The notes: generated from the sequence alone by a model not told the origin. A stretch of 64,000 bases of DNA from Frateuria flava (GCF_017837635.1 NZ_JAGJRS010000021.1:62001-126000); one strand, 5' to 3'. Positions 27,601-36,186 are shown, counted from the stretch's first letter. Translations and numbers: made by a program.

Positions 27601-27727
27601 CCGGTGCATCACCGAAGATGCTGCCGGTGGTCGCCTGTGCAAAGGCAACGCCAGCGAAGCCCACGCTCAGGGCGACGGCGAGGGCCGTCCGGCGGATGGC
27701 CGGGCGATTGGCAACTTGCAAGCTCAT
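24665..27727 (-). CDS. Oar-like TonB-dependent receptor with N-terminal carboxypeptidase-regulatory domain
   Basis: A 1020-residue outer-membrane protein. The signal peptide (TALAVALSVGFAGVAFAQA) is cut at about residue 31. Next come a CarboxypepD_reg-like beta domain (about 33-115, GHFVANQLPLGDYTVTLRQN), a plug domain (about 125-250, ITAEQLAKLPLARSAEAIAL and YGRSDGGVISQVGKRGTN), and a long beta-barrel ending YVRFGVSYDF with the C-terminal aromatic required by BamA. It belongs to the Oar group, expanded in Xanthomonadales and Myxococcales and often linked to protein or peptide surface traits rather than siderophores. The ligand is unknown. It is monocistronic with a strong terminator; the start has GGGGAG upstream. 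Confidence 0.93.
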   Translation of the reverse strand: MSLQVANRPAIRRTALAVALSVGFAGVAFAQATTGSIFGDAPAAQGETVLIQSSTGFTREVAVDASGHFVANQLPLGDYTVTLRQNGQDVDSRKNVTLRVGAGTQVSFAAAGAADAQNLSAITVSANALPTIDVTGVDSRTVITAEQLAKLPLARSAEAIALLAPGVVEGSALFTGTAGGNVVSFGGSSVTENAYYINGFNTTDPLSGLGGLTLPYGAIDQQEILSGGYGAAYGRSDGGVISQVGKRGTNEWHFGGQIQWTPKSLKSDPKNYYYVTGASAGKMRQYRNESKSWVTTVSGYAGGPLIKDKLFFFGAAEAERREGTSVGSNAAPQTTQYRYDNPKWYGKLDWNINDSNILELTGASSKESYAGTLYDFDYATLSTGAFNSYDTSHKYGSDLYSAKFTSYITDDLTVSALYGEMKGTFYETVPGYDANNAYVFGGDKQNPAITGGNPITGPQTASYITDPAHSSKNTNLRIDVSYHIGDHTITAGIDNQKITDENDRTISSGQGYSWSYDAGDPSKYIVGGPDANGPTWQTQPWVVNPGAVANGQSGYFVSRYRQANGATVTTEQRAQYIEDSWQVNDRWLVKIGLRNDQFTNNNGDGVPYLRLTSPQWAPRVGFSWDVNGDSTFKVYGNAGRYYLAMPASVALRAAGSSLLVDEYFTYTGIDANGVPTGLTPIPTSTGGPISSNGEYGQPRDPLTATSRNLKSEYQDEYILGFDKQFNESWTYGAKATFRNLRNAIDDIGDSFAIRTKMEAMGIDMDDVGTIQGSYLVNPGRTNVLMIPNAAGNGYYTVPMTMDDFGFNTTLKRKYYGLNLYLEHPFDGKWYGKIDYLWSHSFGNSEGQVRSDIGQTDVSATVDWDYAELMDYANGALSNDRRHQLKAYGAYQLTPEWMLSGNLVVMSGMPKTCLGYYGAEESNPGLGYGGGYYHFCKGQPYSPGDERQPWTYRFDLSAEYRPEWAGKKLAFNVMVYNVFNKQTTTQTYPLSGFTANPNPSYNRPYSSQTPRYVRFGVSYDF

Positions 27728-28443
27728 GCAAAACTCCCCAAAACCTGTTTTGGAATAGAAGGACTGAGGCCATCGTTATGCCTCGTGGCAACGAGCACGA
27801 TCGTCCATCCGCGTCCAGAAACGGTTTCACAAGGAGTGCCTGAGAGAAGCCAGCAACCGCATAGGGGGATCGGTGCTGGCGAGACAGGCTTTGTGGGGAA
27901 GCGGGGCTCGTTTGACTGAACCTTAAGATGCCCACAGCAAAAATTCAATATTTGTTGTATGGGCGTTTTTGTTGCGTTGCGCTAGATCCGGCGCAGGTCG
28001 TCGGTGAAATGGCATCGATGCCGGCATCCGGATGCATACGATCTGCGCGAACGAAACTCCGGGGATCACGCTTGGCAGGGACGGCGCCCCGCCCAGGCAC
28101 GAACGGCAGCCACAGTTTTTGCCGACGATCGGTGTTGCCATCCCGGCGTGTCGCGGGAGCGCCGCATCCGGCGTTCGGCGACGTCTTCGGTGAGCCCGCT
28201 TCGGCCGCCACGCCTCCATGTGCCTGCGCGGCGGAAAGTGGGGATGTTGCCGCCACGTTGGTTGTCGCGCTGATTTCGTTCTCGCGGCGTGCCAGGGGCG
28301 CGGGTCACCGCCAGATCCGGTTCAATCGTCGGCGACGGCGGACGCGGGACGAGCGGACGGCCACTCATGCGGGCGACGGTAGGGTGGGCTTGAGCCCACC
28401 GCTCCGATGCCGACGGTCGGCTCAAGCCCGCCCGCGCGATGGC
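27728..28443. other. 716-bp gene-free region upstream of the Oar-like receptor
   Basis: I see no convincing gene on either strand. Short open frames here lack family features and ribosome sites. The left ~200 bp should be the receptor 5' leader. The 27930-27975 part is strikingly AT-rich (CAAAAATTCAATATTTGTTG) and is the likely promoter region of the receptor. The right end carries a family C repeat (28379-28434). The middle (28000-28370) is unexplained; it could be a decayed gene or a regulatory RNA. Confidence 0.6.
28379..28434. repeat. Family C inverted repeat, imperfect copy
   Basis: Arms GTAGGGTGGGCTTGAGCCCACC-like at 28379-28400 and an inverted, mismatched arm at about 28415-28433. It lies just beyond the nagX stop. 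A perfect copy of the same element is at 59008-59068 and a half copy at 55939-55960. Confidence 0.8.
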
Positions 28444-29517
28444 TCACAACTTCAGATAGAGGCGATGCCTGTCCATCGCCCAGACGATCAGCCACCAAAG
28501 CGTCACGAACGCGATCGCCCAGGCCAGCGAGGCCACGTATGGCCCCGCCAGCGGCGTGATCCAGCCGGCAAACAGGTGACGGTACAGCCCTTCCTGCCAG
28601 CCCAGCGCGGGCAGCGCGATCTGCATCAGTTCGGAGCCCGCGTAGGCGGCGATCGCGTTCATGCCGAACCGGCGGCCCAACGCGGGCCAGCCTTGTCGGT
28701 CGACCAGCCAGTGGCAGGCCAGCAGCGCCAGGATCGCCCAGCCTGCGCTCCACAGGGCGAACGAGGGCGTCCACAGGTTCTTGTTCAATGGCATCCACTG
28801 CGCCCCCAGCGCGCCGAGCACCAGCACCACCACGCCGGCAGTGAACAGTCGCCCGGTCTGCCGCGCACGCAGCCACACGCCCGCGCACAGGCCGAACAGG
28901 CTGGTGGCGATCGCCGGCAGGGTGGCGGGCAGGCCTTCCGGATCGTGCACCTGGCCGGTGGCGGGGTTGTGGTCCCACACGTAGCGGCCGAACACCGCGC
29001 CATCGATCCGGTCGACGATGTTGTTCCAAGGGTCGAGCGTGCCACTGCACAGCAACAACGCGGTGTAGCCGGCCAGCAGCGCCGCGATGACAAGCCACCA
29101 CACGCGGCGCGGCGTGTAGATGGCGAACGCGGCGACCACCGCGAAACACACGCCGATCCGTTGCAGTACACCCGGCCAGCGCATCTCGCGCCCCGGCAGC
29201 CACCACGCCGCCAGCGCGTTGATCGCCAGGCCCAGCGCGAGGATGCGCAAGGCTCGCCACAGCGCCACGTCGCGCAGCCGATCGGGCGCCACGCCCTGCT
29301 CCAGCCGCGGCAGGATCGCCAGTGCCACGGACACGCCCATCACGAACAGAAAGAAAGGAAACACCAGGTCGGTCGGCGTGCAGCCGTGCCAGGTGGCATG
29401 CTCCAGCGGCCCGTAGACGTGATCCCAGTCGCCCGGATCGTTGACCAGCAGCATCGCCGCCACGGTGCAGCCGCGCAGGGCGTCGAGCGAAGCCAGGCGA
29501 CCGTCCGGCGCGCTCAT
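28444..29517 (-). CDS. nagX: NagX-like inner-membrane acyltransferase-family protein (DUF5009/HGSNAT-like)
   Basis: A 357-residue polytopic protein with about 10 helices. It starts with the family signature RLASLDALRGCTVAAMLLVN, then DWDHVYGPLEHATWHGCTPT and DLVFPFFLFVMGVSVAL. These match the heparan-alpha-glucosaminide N-acetyltransferase / DUF5009 family called NagX in Xanthomonas and other GlcNAc loci. The active-site His is expected in the WHGCTPTDLVFP region. It may modify or transport glucosamine or chitooligosaccharide derivatives; its exact role is unproven. It is the last gene of the nagK-receptor-hexosaminidase arm, 58 bp after the GH20 gene. ATG 29517 fits the family start; the upstream open frame is the tail of the GH20 gene. 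Confidence 0.88.
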   Translation of the reverse strand: MSAPDGRLASLDALRGCTVAAMLLVNDPGDWDHVYGPLEHATWHGCTPTDLVFPFFLFVMGVSVALAILPRLEQGVAPDRLRDVALWRALRILALGLAINALAAWWLPGREMRWPGVLQRIGVCFAVVAAFAIYTPRRVWWLVIAALLAGYTALLLCSGTLDPWNNIVDRIDGAVFGRYVWDHNPATGQVHDPEGLPATLPAIATSLFGLCAGVWLRARQTGRLFTAGVVVLVLGALGAQWMPLNKNLWTPSFALWSAGWAILALLACHWLVDRQGWPALGRRFGMNAIAAYAGSELMQIALPALGWQEGLYRHLFAGWITPLAGPYVASLAWAIAFVTLWWLIVWAMDRHRLYLKL

Positions 29518-29575
29518 GCCGCTGTCCCGGGGCGGCGTGGACGTGGCCTGCCAGTCATCCCGCGGTCGTGGCCGC

Positions 29576-31894
29576 TCAGGGCTTTGCTTCCAGCGACACG
29601 CGACCGAGCGCATACAGCGGCCCATCGATCGGCGCGGTGTAGATCAGGCACAGGCCGTGTTCGCCGACCTGCACGGGCAGCACGGCGTCGAGCTCGAACC
29701 GGCGCTGGCTGCGCGCGGGATCAGGCAACGGCATGCTGGCCAGGACCGGGCCGTCACAGCGGTCGGCGTGGACCACGAGCTCGCCGAATGGCGTCGCGTG
29801 GGGACGCGACACGACCAGCTTCTGCTCGTGCGCCAGCGCAAAGTTGCGCGGCAGCCGCACCGCCTCGACGCGGATCGCCCCGATACCTTCCATCAGCGTC
29901 GGCGGAAATTGCTGGCAACTGTCGAACAGGTTGACCGCATAGACCGGCTGGGTGCTCGTCGCGTCGGGCGCCGGCTGCAGCAGCAGGCGGAAATCGCTGC
30001 CCGGGCAGTTCGCCAGCGCGGTGCCGGGCAGCGAGAGCAGGCTGGCGCGGTCCAGCTTTCGCTCGCGTGGTTCGGCCAATGCGATGCCATCGGCGAAGCT
30101 GGTGGCGCGCACGCTCGTCGGCAGGGTGACGTTGAGCGGCCCCTGGTAGCGCGGCGAGGCCCGCGTCGGCGTGCTGCCGTCCAGGGTGTAGTGGATCGCG
30201 CCGAAGTCGGCCTGGTTGGAGAGCCTGACGGTCGCCTTGCCGGTCGCCAGCGCCACGTTGCGGTCGGTGTCGATGGCCACCGCGAACGCGCTGTCGGCCA
30301 CGTTGATGTGCTGCACCCGGTAGCGTGCCAGCTGCGCGGGCAGGCGCGCCAGGAAGCCCGGCCAGTCGCCGCTGCCGGCAGGCGACCACGCCACCTCGCT
30401 GAGCGCATCGAGCCGCGGGAAGACCTGGTGCTCCACGTGCGCCGTGGTCGGCATGTGCTCGGTCCAGGCGTTGGCCTGCACGCCCAGCACGTGCCTCGCC
30501 TGCGCCGCATCGAGCACGCCGGGCACGACCTGCAGCCCGTAAACGTCATGGAGCGACTCCACGCCGTAGCGGCTGGCGTATTCGCCGGGCAGGTCGCTCT
30601 GCACGTGGTCGAGGTAGAGATCCGGCGAGGGCGACATCACCACGTCGTGGCCGAGCAATGCGGCCTTGATCGCGCCATCGGTGCCGCGCCAGGACATCAC
30701 CGTGGCGCCCGCCGGCAGGTTGTCGCCTTCGAGGATCTCGTCCCAGCCGATCAGCTTGCGGCCGTGCTTTTGCAGATACCGGCCGATGCGCCCGATGAAC
30801 CAGCCCTGCAGCGCGTCCTCGCTGGTGATGCCCAGCTCGCGCATCTTCGCCTGCACCGCGGGCGAGGCCTGCCACTGGTCCTTGATCGCCTCGTCGCCGC
30901 CGACATGGATGTACGTCGACGGGAACAGCGCCAGCACCTCGTCGAGCACGTTGTCGATGAAGGTGAAGGTGTCCTCGTCGACGTTGTACAGCCACGGGTT
31001 GACGCCGGAGTCCACCGACACGGCCGGGCGCCTGCCGGTGACGCCGATCCGCGGATACGACGCCACCGCCGCCTGCGCGTGGCCGGGCATGTCCAGCTCC
31101 GGCACGATCGTGACGTGGCGCGCGGCGGCGTAGGCCACTACCCGGCGGATCTCGTCCTGGGTATAGAAGCCGCCATAGCGCTTTGGCTCGCCATCCTGTC
31201 CGGCGTGTGGCGGCGTGCGCCATGCGCCGATCCGGGTCAGCTCGGGATAACGCTTGATCTGGATGCGCCAGCCCTGGTCGTCGGTGAGATGCCAGTGCAG
31301 CACGTCGAGCTTGTGCTGGGCCATCTGGTCGATCAGGCGCTCGACCTCGGCCACGCTCTGGAAGTGGCGCGCCGAATCGAGCATCAGCCCGCGCCAGGCG
31401 AAGCGCGGCCAGTCCTTGATGGCGAGTGCAGGCACCTGCACCGCGCCCTGCCCGGCATCGGGCGTCAGCAGCTGGTAGAGGGTGACCACGCCATGGAACA
31501 GTCCCGCGTCGTCGCGCGCGGCGACTTCAATGCCCGCGGAAGAGACCGTAAGCGCATAGCCCTCCGCCTGCGTCACCGCGGCACGCGGGTCACGCCGCAG
31601 CACGATCGCCGGACCGCCCTGCCCACGGGCAGCAACGGACAAATGCAGGCCGCGCGTGCGCGCCAGCAGTTCGATGAGGTACTGCGCGCTCTGCCGCGTG
31701 CCAGCATCGTCGCTGCCAAGCACCAACGGTGTACGGGCATCCACCGTGAAGCGGCCCGGCTGCCATTGCAGCTGCGCGGGCAAGGGAATCAGGGAGGGAA
31801 GCCTGGCGGCTTCGGCAAACGCCGCGCCCGGAGGCAGCAGGCTGATCGCAAACAGAAGGCACGCGCAACGGAAGGGAAAAGATCGTCGCAACAT
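29576..31894 (-). CDS. nahA: Beta-N-acetylhexosaminidase, GH20, exported
   Basis: A 772-residue enzyme that releases terminal GlcNAc from chitooligosaccharides or glycans, probably in the periplasm. Signal peptide: MLRRSFPFRCACLLFAISLL, cleavage near AFA. Domain order: GH20b (about 35-155, PSLIPLPAQLQWQPGRFTVD), the GH20 TIM barrel (about 160-510) and a C-terminal CHB_HEX_C-like domain (IHYTLDGSTPTRASP) with a further beta region. The catalytic pair for substrate-assisted hydrolysis is Asp334-Glu335 in HVGGDEA. Other barrel motifs are WHLTDDQGWRI and PELDMPGH. It lies in the GlcNAc operon between the TonB receptor (after a terminator) and nagX. ATG 31894 gives the signal peptide. Confidence 0.95.
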   Translation of the reverse strand: MLRRSFPFRCACLLFAISLLPPGAAFAEAARLPSLIPLPAQLQWQPGRFTVDARTPLVLGSDDAGTRQSAQYLIELLARTRGLHLSVAARGQGGPAIVLRRDPRAAVTQAEGYALTVSSAGIEVAARDDAGLFHGVVTLYQLLTPDAGQGAVQVPALAIKDWPRFAWRGLMLDSARHFQSVAEVERLIDQMAQHKLDVLHWHLTDDQGWRIQIKRYPELTRIGAWRTPPHAGQDGEPKRYGGFYTQDEIRRVVAYAAARHVTIVPELDMPGHAQAAVASYPRIGVTGRRPAVSVDSGVNPWLYNVDEDTFTFIDNVLDEVLALFPSTYIHVGGDEAIKDQWQASPAVQAKMRELGITSEDALQGWFIGRIGRYLQKHGRKLIGWDEILEGDNLPAGATVMSWRGTDGAIKAALLGHDVVMSPSPDLYLDHVQSDLPGEYASRYGVESLHDVYGLQVVPGVLDAAQARHVLGVQANAWTEHMPTTAHVEHQVFPRLDALSEVAWSPAGSGDWPGFLARLPAQLARYRVQHINVADSAFAVAIDTDRNVALATGKATVRLSNQADFGAIHYTLDGSTPTRASPRYQGPLNVTLPTSVRATSFADGIALAEPRERKLDRASLLSLPGTALANCPGSDFRLLLQPAPDATSTQPVYAVNLFDSCQQFPPTLMEGIGAIRVEAVRLPRNFALAHEQKLVVSRPHATPFGELVVHADRCDGPVLASMPLPDPARSQRRFELDAVLPVQVGEHGLCLIYTAPIDGPLYALGRVSLEAKP

Positions 31895-31942
31895 CGGCAA
31901 GCTCCGTGGATGGCCCCAGCATGCCATCGCCGCGGCCTGCGC

Positions 31943-31978
31943 AAAAAAAAGGGCCCGAAATGTGCAAACCGGGCCCGG
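31943..31978 (-). terminator. Rho-independent terminator after the nag TonB receptor
   Basis: On the minus strand, GGGCCCGG/T and CGGGCCC arms with a loop of about 10 nt are followed by eight T residues (31950-31943). It separates the receptor from the hexosaminidase gene, so distal genes may be expressed by read-through or from their own promoter. Confidence 0.9.
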
Positions 31979-32019
31979 CGGGGAGTACAGGCCGTCCGTG
32001 GCCTGCGTGAAGCGGGGGA

Positions 32020-34737
32020 TCAGAAGTTCAGGTGCGCGCTCAGGTAATACTGGCGGCCGTTCTCGTAGAACGAGGTCGGGATCGCCGCGCTTTGGTAGTA
32101 CTTGATCGTCGGGTTGTTGAGGTTCAGCACATCCAGGCTGAAGCTCAGCCAGTCGGTCGCCTTGTAGCTGAGCGAGGCCGACAGCGTGCCGAAGCTGTCC
32201 TGGTAGTAGGGGTGGGTGCCGGAGAGGCCGATCAGGAACGACGAGCGGCGGGTGTAACTGACCCGGGCGCCGAACGTGTCGTTTTCGAAGTACGCACCCA
32301 CGTTGTAGGTGTTCTTCGAAGTGCCCAGCAGATGGTTGCTGCCATCGGCCCAGGTGTAGTCCGAACTGCCGTCGGCGTAGGTGTAGTTGGTGTTGATGCC
32401 GAAGTACTCGCCGATCGGCTGGTCGTACGCCAGTTCCACGCCCGTGACCTTGGCGTCGGCATTGATCGGCATGGACACCTGGTAGGCCTCCAGCTGATGG
32501 GTCAGCTCGCTGAACAGCATCTGCGTCTGCACGCCGTAGGCGACGTAATCCTTCATGTTCATCGAATACGCGGTGGCCGACAGCAGCCCGCGCGGCATGA
32601 AGTACCACTCCAGGCCGGCATCCAGGTTGGTCGAGATCACCGGCTTGAGCTTCGGATTGCCGCCACCGCCGGTCCGGTTGAGGTCCGAACCATAGGACGA
32701 CGCGCCCAGCGCGGAGTAATCGGGCAGGGTCTGCGTCTGCGAGGCGGCGAAGCGGAACACCACGTTCTCCGCCATGTTGAACTTCAGGTTGGCGCTGGGC
32801 AGCACGCGGCTGTAGCTGTTGTCGTAGTGGCGGCGGTCCCAGGCGCCGAACAGGCTGCTCACATCGGGCGTGACCGTGTCGGCGAAGTAGGTGTCGATGC
32901 CCTGCTTGATGTGGACATAGCGCAGGCCGGCATTACCGCTCCAGTTCTCGCCCTCGAAGTTCAGCTGAAAGTAGGCCGCGAGGTTCTTCTCGTCCACGCT
33001 CCACTCGGCACCGTAATTGTGACGACCGGTCGGGCCGTCGTTGTTCGACAGCCAGGTCGAGTTGGCGATGATCGCCTGCTTGAGCGCGTCCGGGGTGAAA
33101 TACCACAGGTCGCGCGGGAAGGAGCCGCCGATGCCTTCGGCGAAATTGCCTGGGTAGTTGGCGGTCGCCCCATTCTGCAGCGCCGGCCAGATGTCGCCCG
33201 GCGAGGCGCCCTCGGGCGACTGCGCTTCGCGGTCATGCTTGGCGTAGCGCACGCCGTAATCGAACGACTGCACCACGCCGGCGTTGAAGTACTGGCTGAA
33301 GTCGGCGGTGAACCAGTTCTCCTTGTCGACCGCGCGGACCTCCTGGTTGCCCCAGGTGCCGAAGCTGGTGACGCCCGCGGGGCTGATGTCGCCACCCACG
33401 CTCCAGTCCACCGGCGCACTGTTGCCGTGCGTGGTCCAGCTCGCGCCGCCGCCGTTGGCCGCGGTTACCTCGGCGATGAACTGCCGCGGCGTCTCGCCCA
33501 CGCCCTTGGTCGTGCCGGCCTGGAACTTGGCCGACAGGTTGTCGGAAATGTTCCACTCCGCGTCCAGCGTGTAGTACTGGGTCTTGGACGACGCCTCGCG
33601 GTAGATCATGTCGTACACGACATAGTTGGTGCCGGGCACGCCCGCGTAGGTGGCGTTGGTGAGCACGCCGTCCCGGACGGTGTAGCCGGGCTCGGGCGCC
33701 TGGCTGGTAGCGAAGTTGCCGCCCCACAACATGAAGTTGCGGTTGTAGTTGTTCGCTTCCATCTTCGAGTAGAAGCCGCTCGCGCTCACGGTCAGGTCGT
33801 CGCTGGGACGGAACTGCACCTCGACCAGGCCGCCCTTGCGGTCGCGCACCTGCTCGAACAGGGTCGAGCCGAGCAGGCCGGGCACGGACACGCCGGCCAG
33901 GTCGGGGTTGCTCTGCGCCAGCGGCGAGGTCGGATCGATCACGGCAAAGCCGCCAGGGACCTCCTGCGCCTCGCGGCGCAGATGGCGCTTCTGCTTGAAC
34001 GCCTGCACCATCACGCCGAAATTGTTCTGGTCGTTCTTGTAGTTGAACAGTCCGGAGAATTGCGGATCGGTCTTGCCCGGGCCGTCGGCGTAGACGCCGC
34101 CGAGGCTCAAGGCACCGGAAACCTGCTTTTCGAAGTCCAGCGGCTTGCGCGTGATGATGTTGACGTTGCCGGTGGTGCCGCCGTCCTGGAAGCGCGCTTC
34201 GGAAGACTTGTGCACTTCCACCCGGCTGACCAGCTCGGACGGCAGCAGCGTGTAGCTCACGCTGCGACCGACGTTGTTGCCCTGGCTGAGCACGAACCAG
34301 TCGGCCGAACCAACGCCGTGGCCGTTGATCAGGGTCTGGGTCAGGCTCGGGCTGGTGCCGCGCAGGCTGACGCGGTCGGCTTCGTCGAAGCCGCCCTCGT
34401 CAGCGCTGGAGGAGCTGATGTTCACGCCCGGCAGGCGCTGCAGGGTGTCGGCCACGTTGTGCGCCGGCAGCTTGCCGACGTCCTCGGCGGTGACCACCTC
34501 CATGGTCGAGTTGGAGTCGCGCTTGATATCCAGCGCCTTCTCCACCGACCCGCGGATACCGGTGACGGTGACGGTGGACAGCTGTTTGATCCTGTCCTTT
34601 TCGGACTGGGCCTTCGAGGTTTGCGTGGTGGCGTCGGCGCCAGTGGTGGCCTGGTCGGCGTCCTGGGCGTGCAGTGCGCCGGCCAGGCAGAGGCTGGCGA
34701 CGATGCTTGCGGCTAACAGCGTCTTGCGGTGTGACAT
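32020..34737 (-). CDS. TonB-dependent receptor of the GlcNAc/chitooligosaccharide locus
   Basis: A 905-residue outer-membrane receptor of the TonB-Xanthomonas-Caulobacter type (TIGR01782-like). The signal peptide (MSHRKTLLAASIVASLCLAG) ends at LHA. A TonB-box-like STVTVTGIRGSVEKAL leads into the plug (TAEDVGKLPAHNVADTLQRL, PGVNISSSSADEGGFDEADR). The barrel ends ENGRQYYLSAHLNF. The context, between nagK and the GH20 gene, and the known Xanthomonas nag/nix loci indicate uptake of chitooligosaccharides or GlcNAc oligomers across the outer membrane. ATG 34737 has GGAGGGGAGCACC upstream. It lies 95 bp downstream of nagK and probably shares its transcript. Confidence 0.93.
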   Translation of the reverse strand: MSHRKTLLAASIVASLCLAGALHAQDADQATTGADATTQTSKAQSEKDRIKQLSTVTVTGIRGSVEKALDIKRDSNSTMEVVTAEDVGKLPAHNVADTLQRLPGVNISSSSADEGGFDEADRVSLRGTSPSLTQTLINGHGVGSADWFVLSQGNNVGRSVSYTLLPSELVSRVEVHKSSEARFQDGGTTGNVNIITRKPLDFEKQVSGALSLGGVYADGPGKTDPQFSGLFNYKNDQNNFGVMVQAFKQKRHLRREAQEVPGGFAVIDPTSPLAQSNPDLAGVSVPGLLGSTLFEQVRDRKGGLVEVQFRPSDDLTVSASGFYSKMEANNYNRNFMLWGGNFATSQAPEPGYTVRDGVLTNATYAGVPGTNYVVYDMIYREASSKTQYYTLDAEWNISDNLSAKFQAGTTKGVGETPRQFIAEVTAANGGGASWTTHGNSAPVDWSVGGDISPAGVTSFGTWGNQEVRAVDKENWFTADFSQYFNAGVVQSFDYGVRYAKHDREAQSPEGASPGDIWPALQNGATANYPGNFAEGIGGSFPRDLWYFTPDALKQAIIANSTWLSNNDGPTGRHNYGAEWSVDEKNLAAYFQLNFEGENWSGNAGLRYVHIKQGIDTYFADTVTPDVSSLFGAWDRRHYDNSYSRVLPSANLKFNMAENVVFRFAASQTQTLPDYSALGASSYGSDLNRTGGGGNPKLKPVISTNLDAGLEWYFMPRGLLSATAYSMNMKDYVAYGVQTQMLFSELTHQLEAYQVSMPINADAKVTGVELAYDQPIGEYFGINTNYTYADGSSDYTWADGSNHLLGTSKNTYNVGAYFENDTFGARVSYTRRSSFLIGLSGTHPYYQDSFGTLSASLSYKATDWLSFSLDVLNLNNPTIKYYQSAAIPTSFYENGRQYYLSAHLNF

Positions 34738-34832
34738 GGTGCTCCCCTCCAGTCGGATCAGCAGCACGCGCGTCGCGGTGATGCTGGTTGGTTGCAAGGG
34801 CTTGCGCCCGTTTGTTATGCGGTCATCGAAGC

Positions 34833-35864
34833 TCACCCGGGCACGACGTGCCCGGCGAGGGCCAGGCCGGCCGCGCCGATCACGCCGTGCTGGCCGTGCT
34901 CCATCAGTCGTACGGGAACCTGCTGCAGGAACGGGCGCATCACGCCCTTGTTGAAGAAGCGCTCGCGGAAGCGGCTGGCCAGCAGCAACTGGCGGATCTG
35001 CGGCAGGATGCCGCCGGCGAGGAACACCCCGCCGCGGGCGCCGTAGAGCAGCACCAGGTCGCCCACGAAGCTGCCCAGCAGCGCGCAAAACACCTCCATG
35101 GCCTCGACCGCCGCCGCGTCGCTTTGCATCAGCGCCGCGTGGGTGATCGCACTCGGCTCGGAAAGCACGGCCGGCGTGCCGCGCAGCGTGCTGATCGCGC
35201 GGTAGAGGTTGCGCAGGCCGGGGCCCGACAGCGCGTGTTCGAAGGCGACGTGCGAGCGCTCGCGCGCCAACAGGCGCAGGATCTCGATCTCGCGTTCGTT
35301 GCCGGGCGCCAGCGCGATCTGCCCCGCCTCGGTGGCCAGCACCGTCGCGTGCGGCTGGCCGGGCAGCAGCACCGCCGAACCCAGCCCGGTGCCAGGGCCC
35401 ATCACCAGCACCGGGCCGCGCTGCGCCGGTGCGCTGGTCTCGATCACCGGCAGCGTGTCGGCATCGGTCAGGAACTGGGTTGCCCAGGCGACCGCCTCGA
35501 AATCGTTGATCACCGCCAGGTGGTCGAGCGCCAGGGTGTCGCGGATGTCGCTGATCGACACCGGCCAGGCAAGGTTGTCGTTGACGATGGCGTCCTCGAG
35601 CACGTAGCCGGCGCTGGCCACGACGCACTGGCCGATCGGCGCGGGGGCGTCCAGGTAGGTGACGAAGTGCTGCAACACCGCGGTGAGGCTGGGCCACTCG
35701 GCACAAGCGTAGCGCTGGTAGCGCAGCACGGTGACCGGGCTGGCGCCCTGGGGCTGGCGACTGAGCAGGCCCACGCGCGCATGCGTGCCGCCGACGTCGG
35801 CGGCCAGCAGCAGGGTTTCCTGCGGCAGGCGCTGCGGGCTCCTCGAGTTGGCAACCTCGGCCAC
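34833..35864 (-). CDS. nagK: Glucokinase-family N-acetylglucosamine kinase
   Basis: A 343-residue ATP-dependent sugar kinase of the proteobacterial glucokinase (Glk) family. The phosphate-1 motif is LLLAADVGGTHARVGLL, the catalytic-base region INDFEAVAWA, and the ATP-binding glycines GPGTGLGSAVLLPG, with a later GGVFLAGGILPQ. In Xanthomonas nag loci this family phosphorylates GlcNAc to GlcNAc-6-P, and the context makes that the best call; glucose activity is possible. I chose GTG 35864 because GGGAGGA lies about 3-9 bases upstream; an in-frame ATG at 35969 lies inside the promoter/operator region and is unlikely. It is divergent from nagP and is the first gene of the minus-strand arm. Confidence 0.88.
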   Translation of the reverse strand: MAEVANSRSPQRLPQETLLLAADVGGTHARVGLLSRQPQGASPVTVLRYQRYACAEWPSLTAVLQHFVTYLDAPAPIGQCVVASAGYVLEDAIVNDNLAWPVSISDIRDTLALDHLAVINDFEAVAWATQFLTDADTLPVIETSAPAQRGPVLVMGPGTGLGSAVLLPGQPHATVLATEAGQIALAPGNEREIEILRLLARERSHVAFEHALSGPGLRNLYRAISTLRGTPAVLSEPSAITHAALMQSDAAAVEAMEVFCALLGSFVGDLVLLYGARGGVFLAGGILPQIRQLLLASRFRERFFNKGVMRPFLQQVPVRLMEHGQHGVIGAAGLALAGHVVPG

Positions 35865-35929
35865 GACTCCTCCCTTTGCACTCGGCCCGGCGTCGCTTGA
35901 CGTCGGCGGGGGCGGAGTCTGGACAGCGA

Positions 35930-35943
35930 TGACAACGTTGTCA
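35930..35943. promoter_or_regulatory. NagQ-type operator 1 (nagK side)
   Basis: A perfect 14-bp palindrome TGACAACGTTGTCA with the central CG typical of LacI-family sites. It overlaps the nagK -35 box, so binding should block transcription. The Xanthomonas NagQ consensus, as I recall it, is of this form. Confidence 0.82.
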
Positions 35944-36172
35944 ACGCGTCTTGGCCGCATTTTCCGCAAGGCGATTCACGCGCCGCAACATGCGCCATTG
36001 AATGGTCATCAACATCCCGTGAAAACATGCCGCTAGATCGGCTTTGGCGCGGGATTTCCGAGATCGCCCGCTGGTGTTCTGCACCATGTCGCACTGCCGC
36101 ACGGCGCACACGATAAGGCTATGGTTCCGCGCCACCCGCTGGCCGCGCGAGGGCGGTTTGAAAGACATAAAT

Positions 36173-36186
36173 TGACAACGTTGTTC
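36173..36186. promoter_or_regulatory. NagQ-type operator 2 (nagP side)
   Basis: TGACAACGTTGTTC: the ten core bases ACAACGTTGT are a perfect palindrome and 12 of 14 match operator 1. It overlaps the TTGACA -35 of the nagP promoter. The two operators are 243 bp apart centre to centre, a spacing that would allow looping by a tetrameric LacI-type protein. Confidence 0.8.

Noticed and set aside
24650-27919. A 1089-codon open frame on the plus strand opposite the Oar-like receptor gene
   Set aside because: It mirrors the codon phase of a well-supported gene in GC-rich DNA, is rich in Val/Arg/Ala/His, and has no family features.
28066-28425. Small minus-strand open frames in the gap upstream of the Oar-like receptor
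   Set aside because: No ribosome site, odd composition and no signal peptide or family pattern; kept only as an unexplained gap.
29441-34716. Long plus-strand frames opposite the GH20 and TonB receptor genes
   Set aside because: Both minus-strand genes are recognisable over their full lengths; the plus-strand products are low-complexity Arg/His/Ala-rich sequences.
35865-35969. ATG 35969 as the start of nagK
   Set aside because: It would place the operator and promoter inside the gene; GTG 35864 has a strong ribosome site and gives a normal-length kinase.
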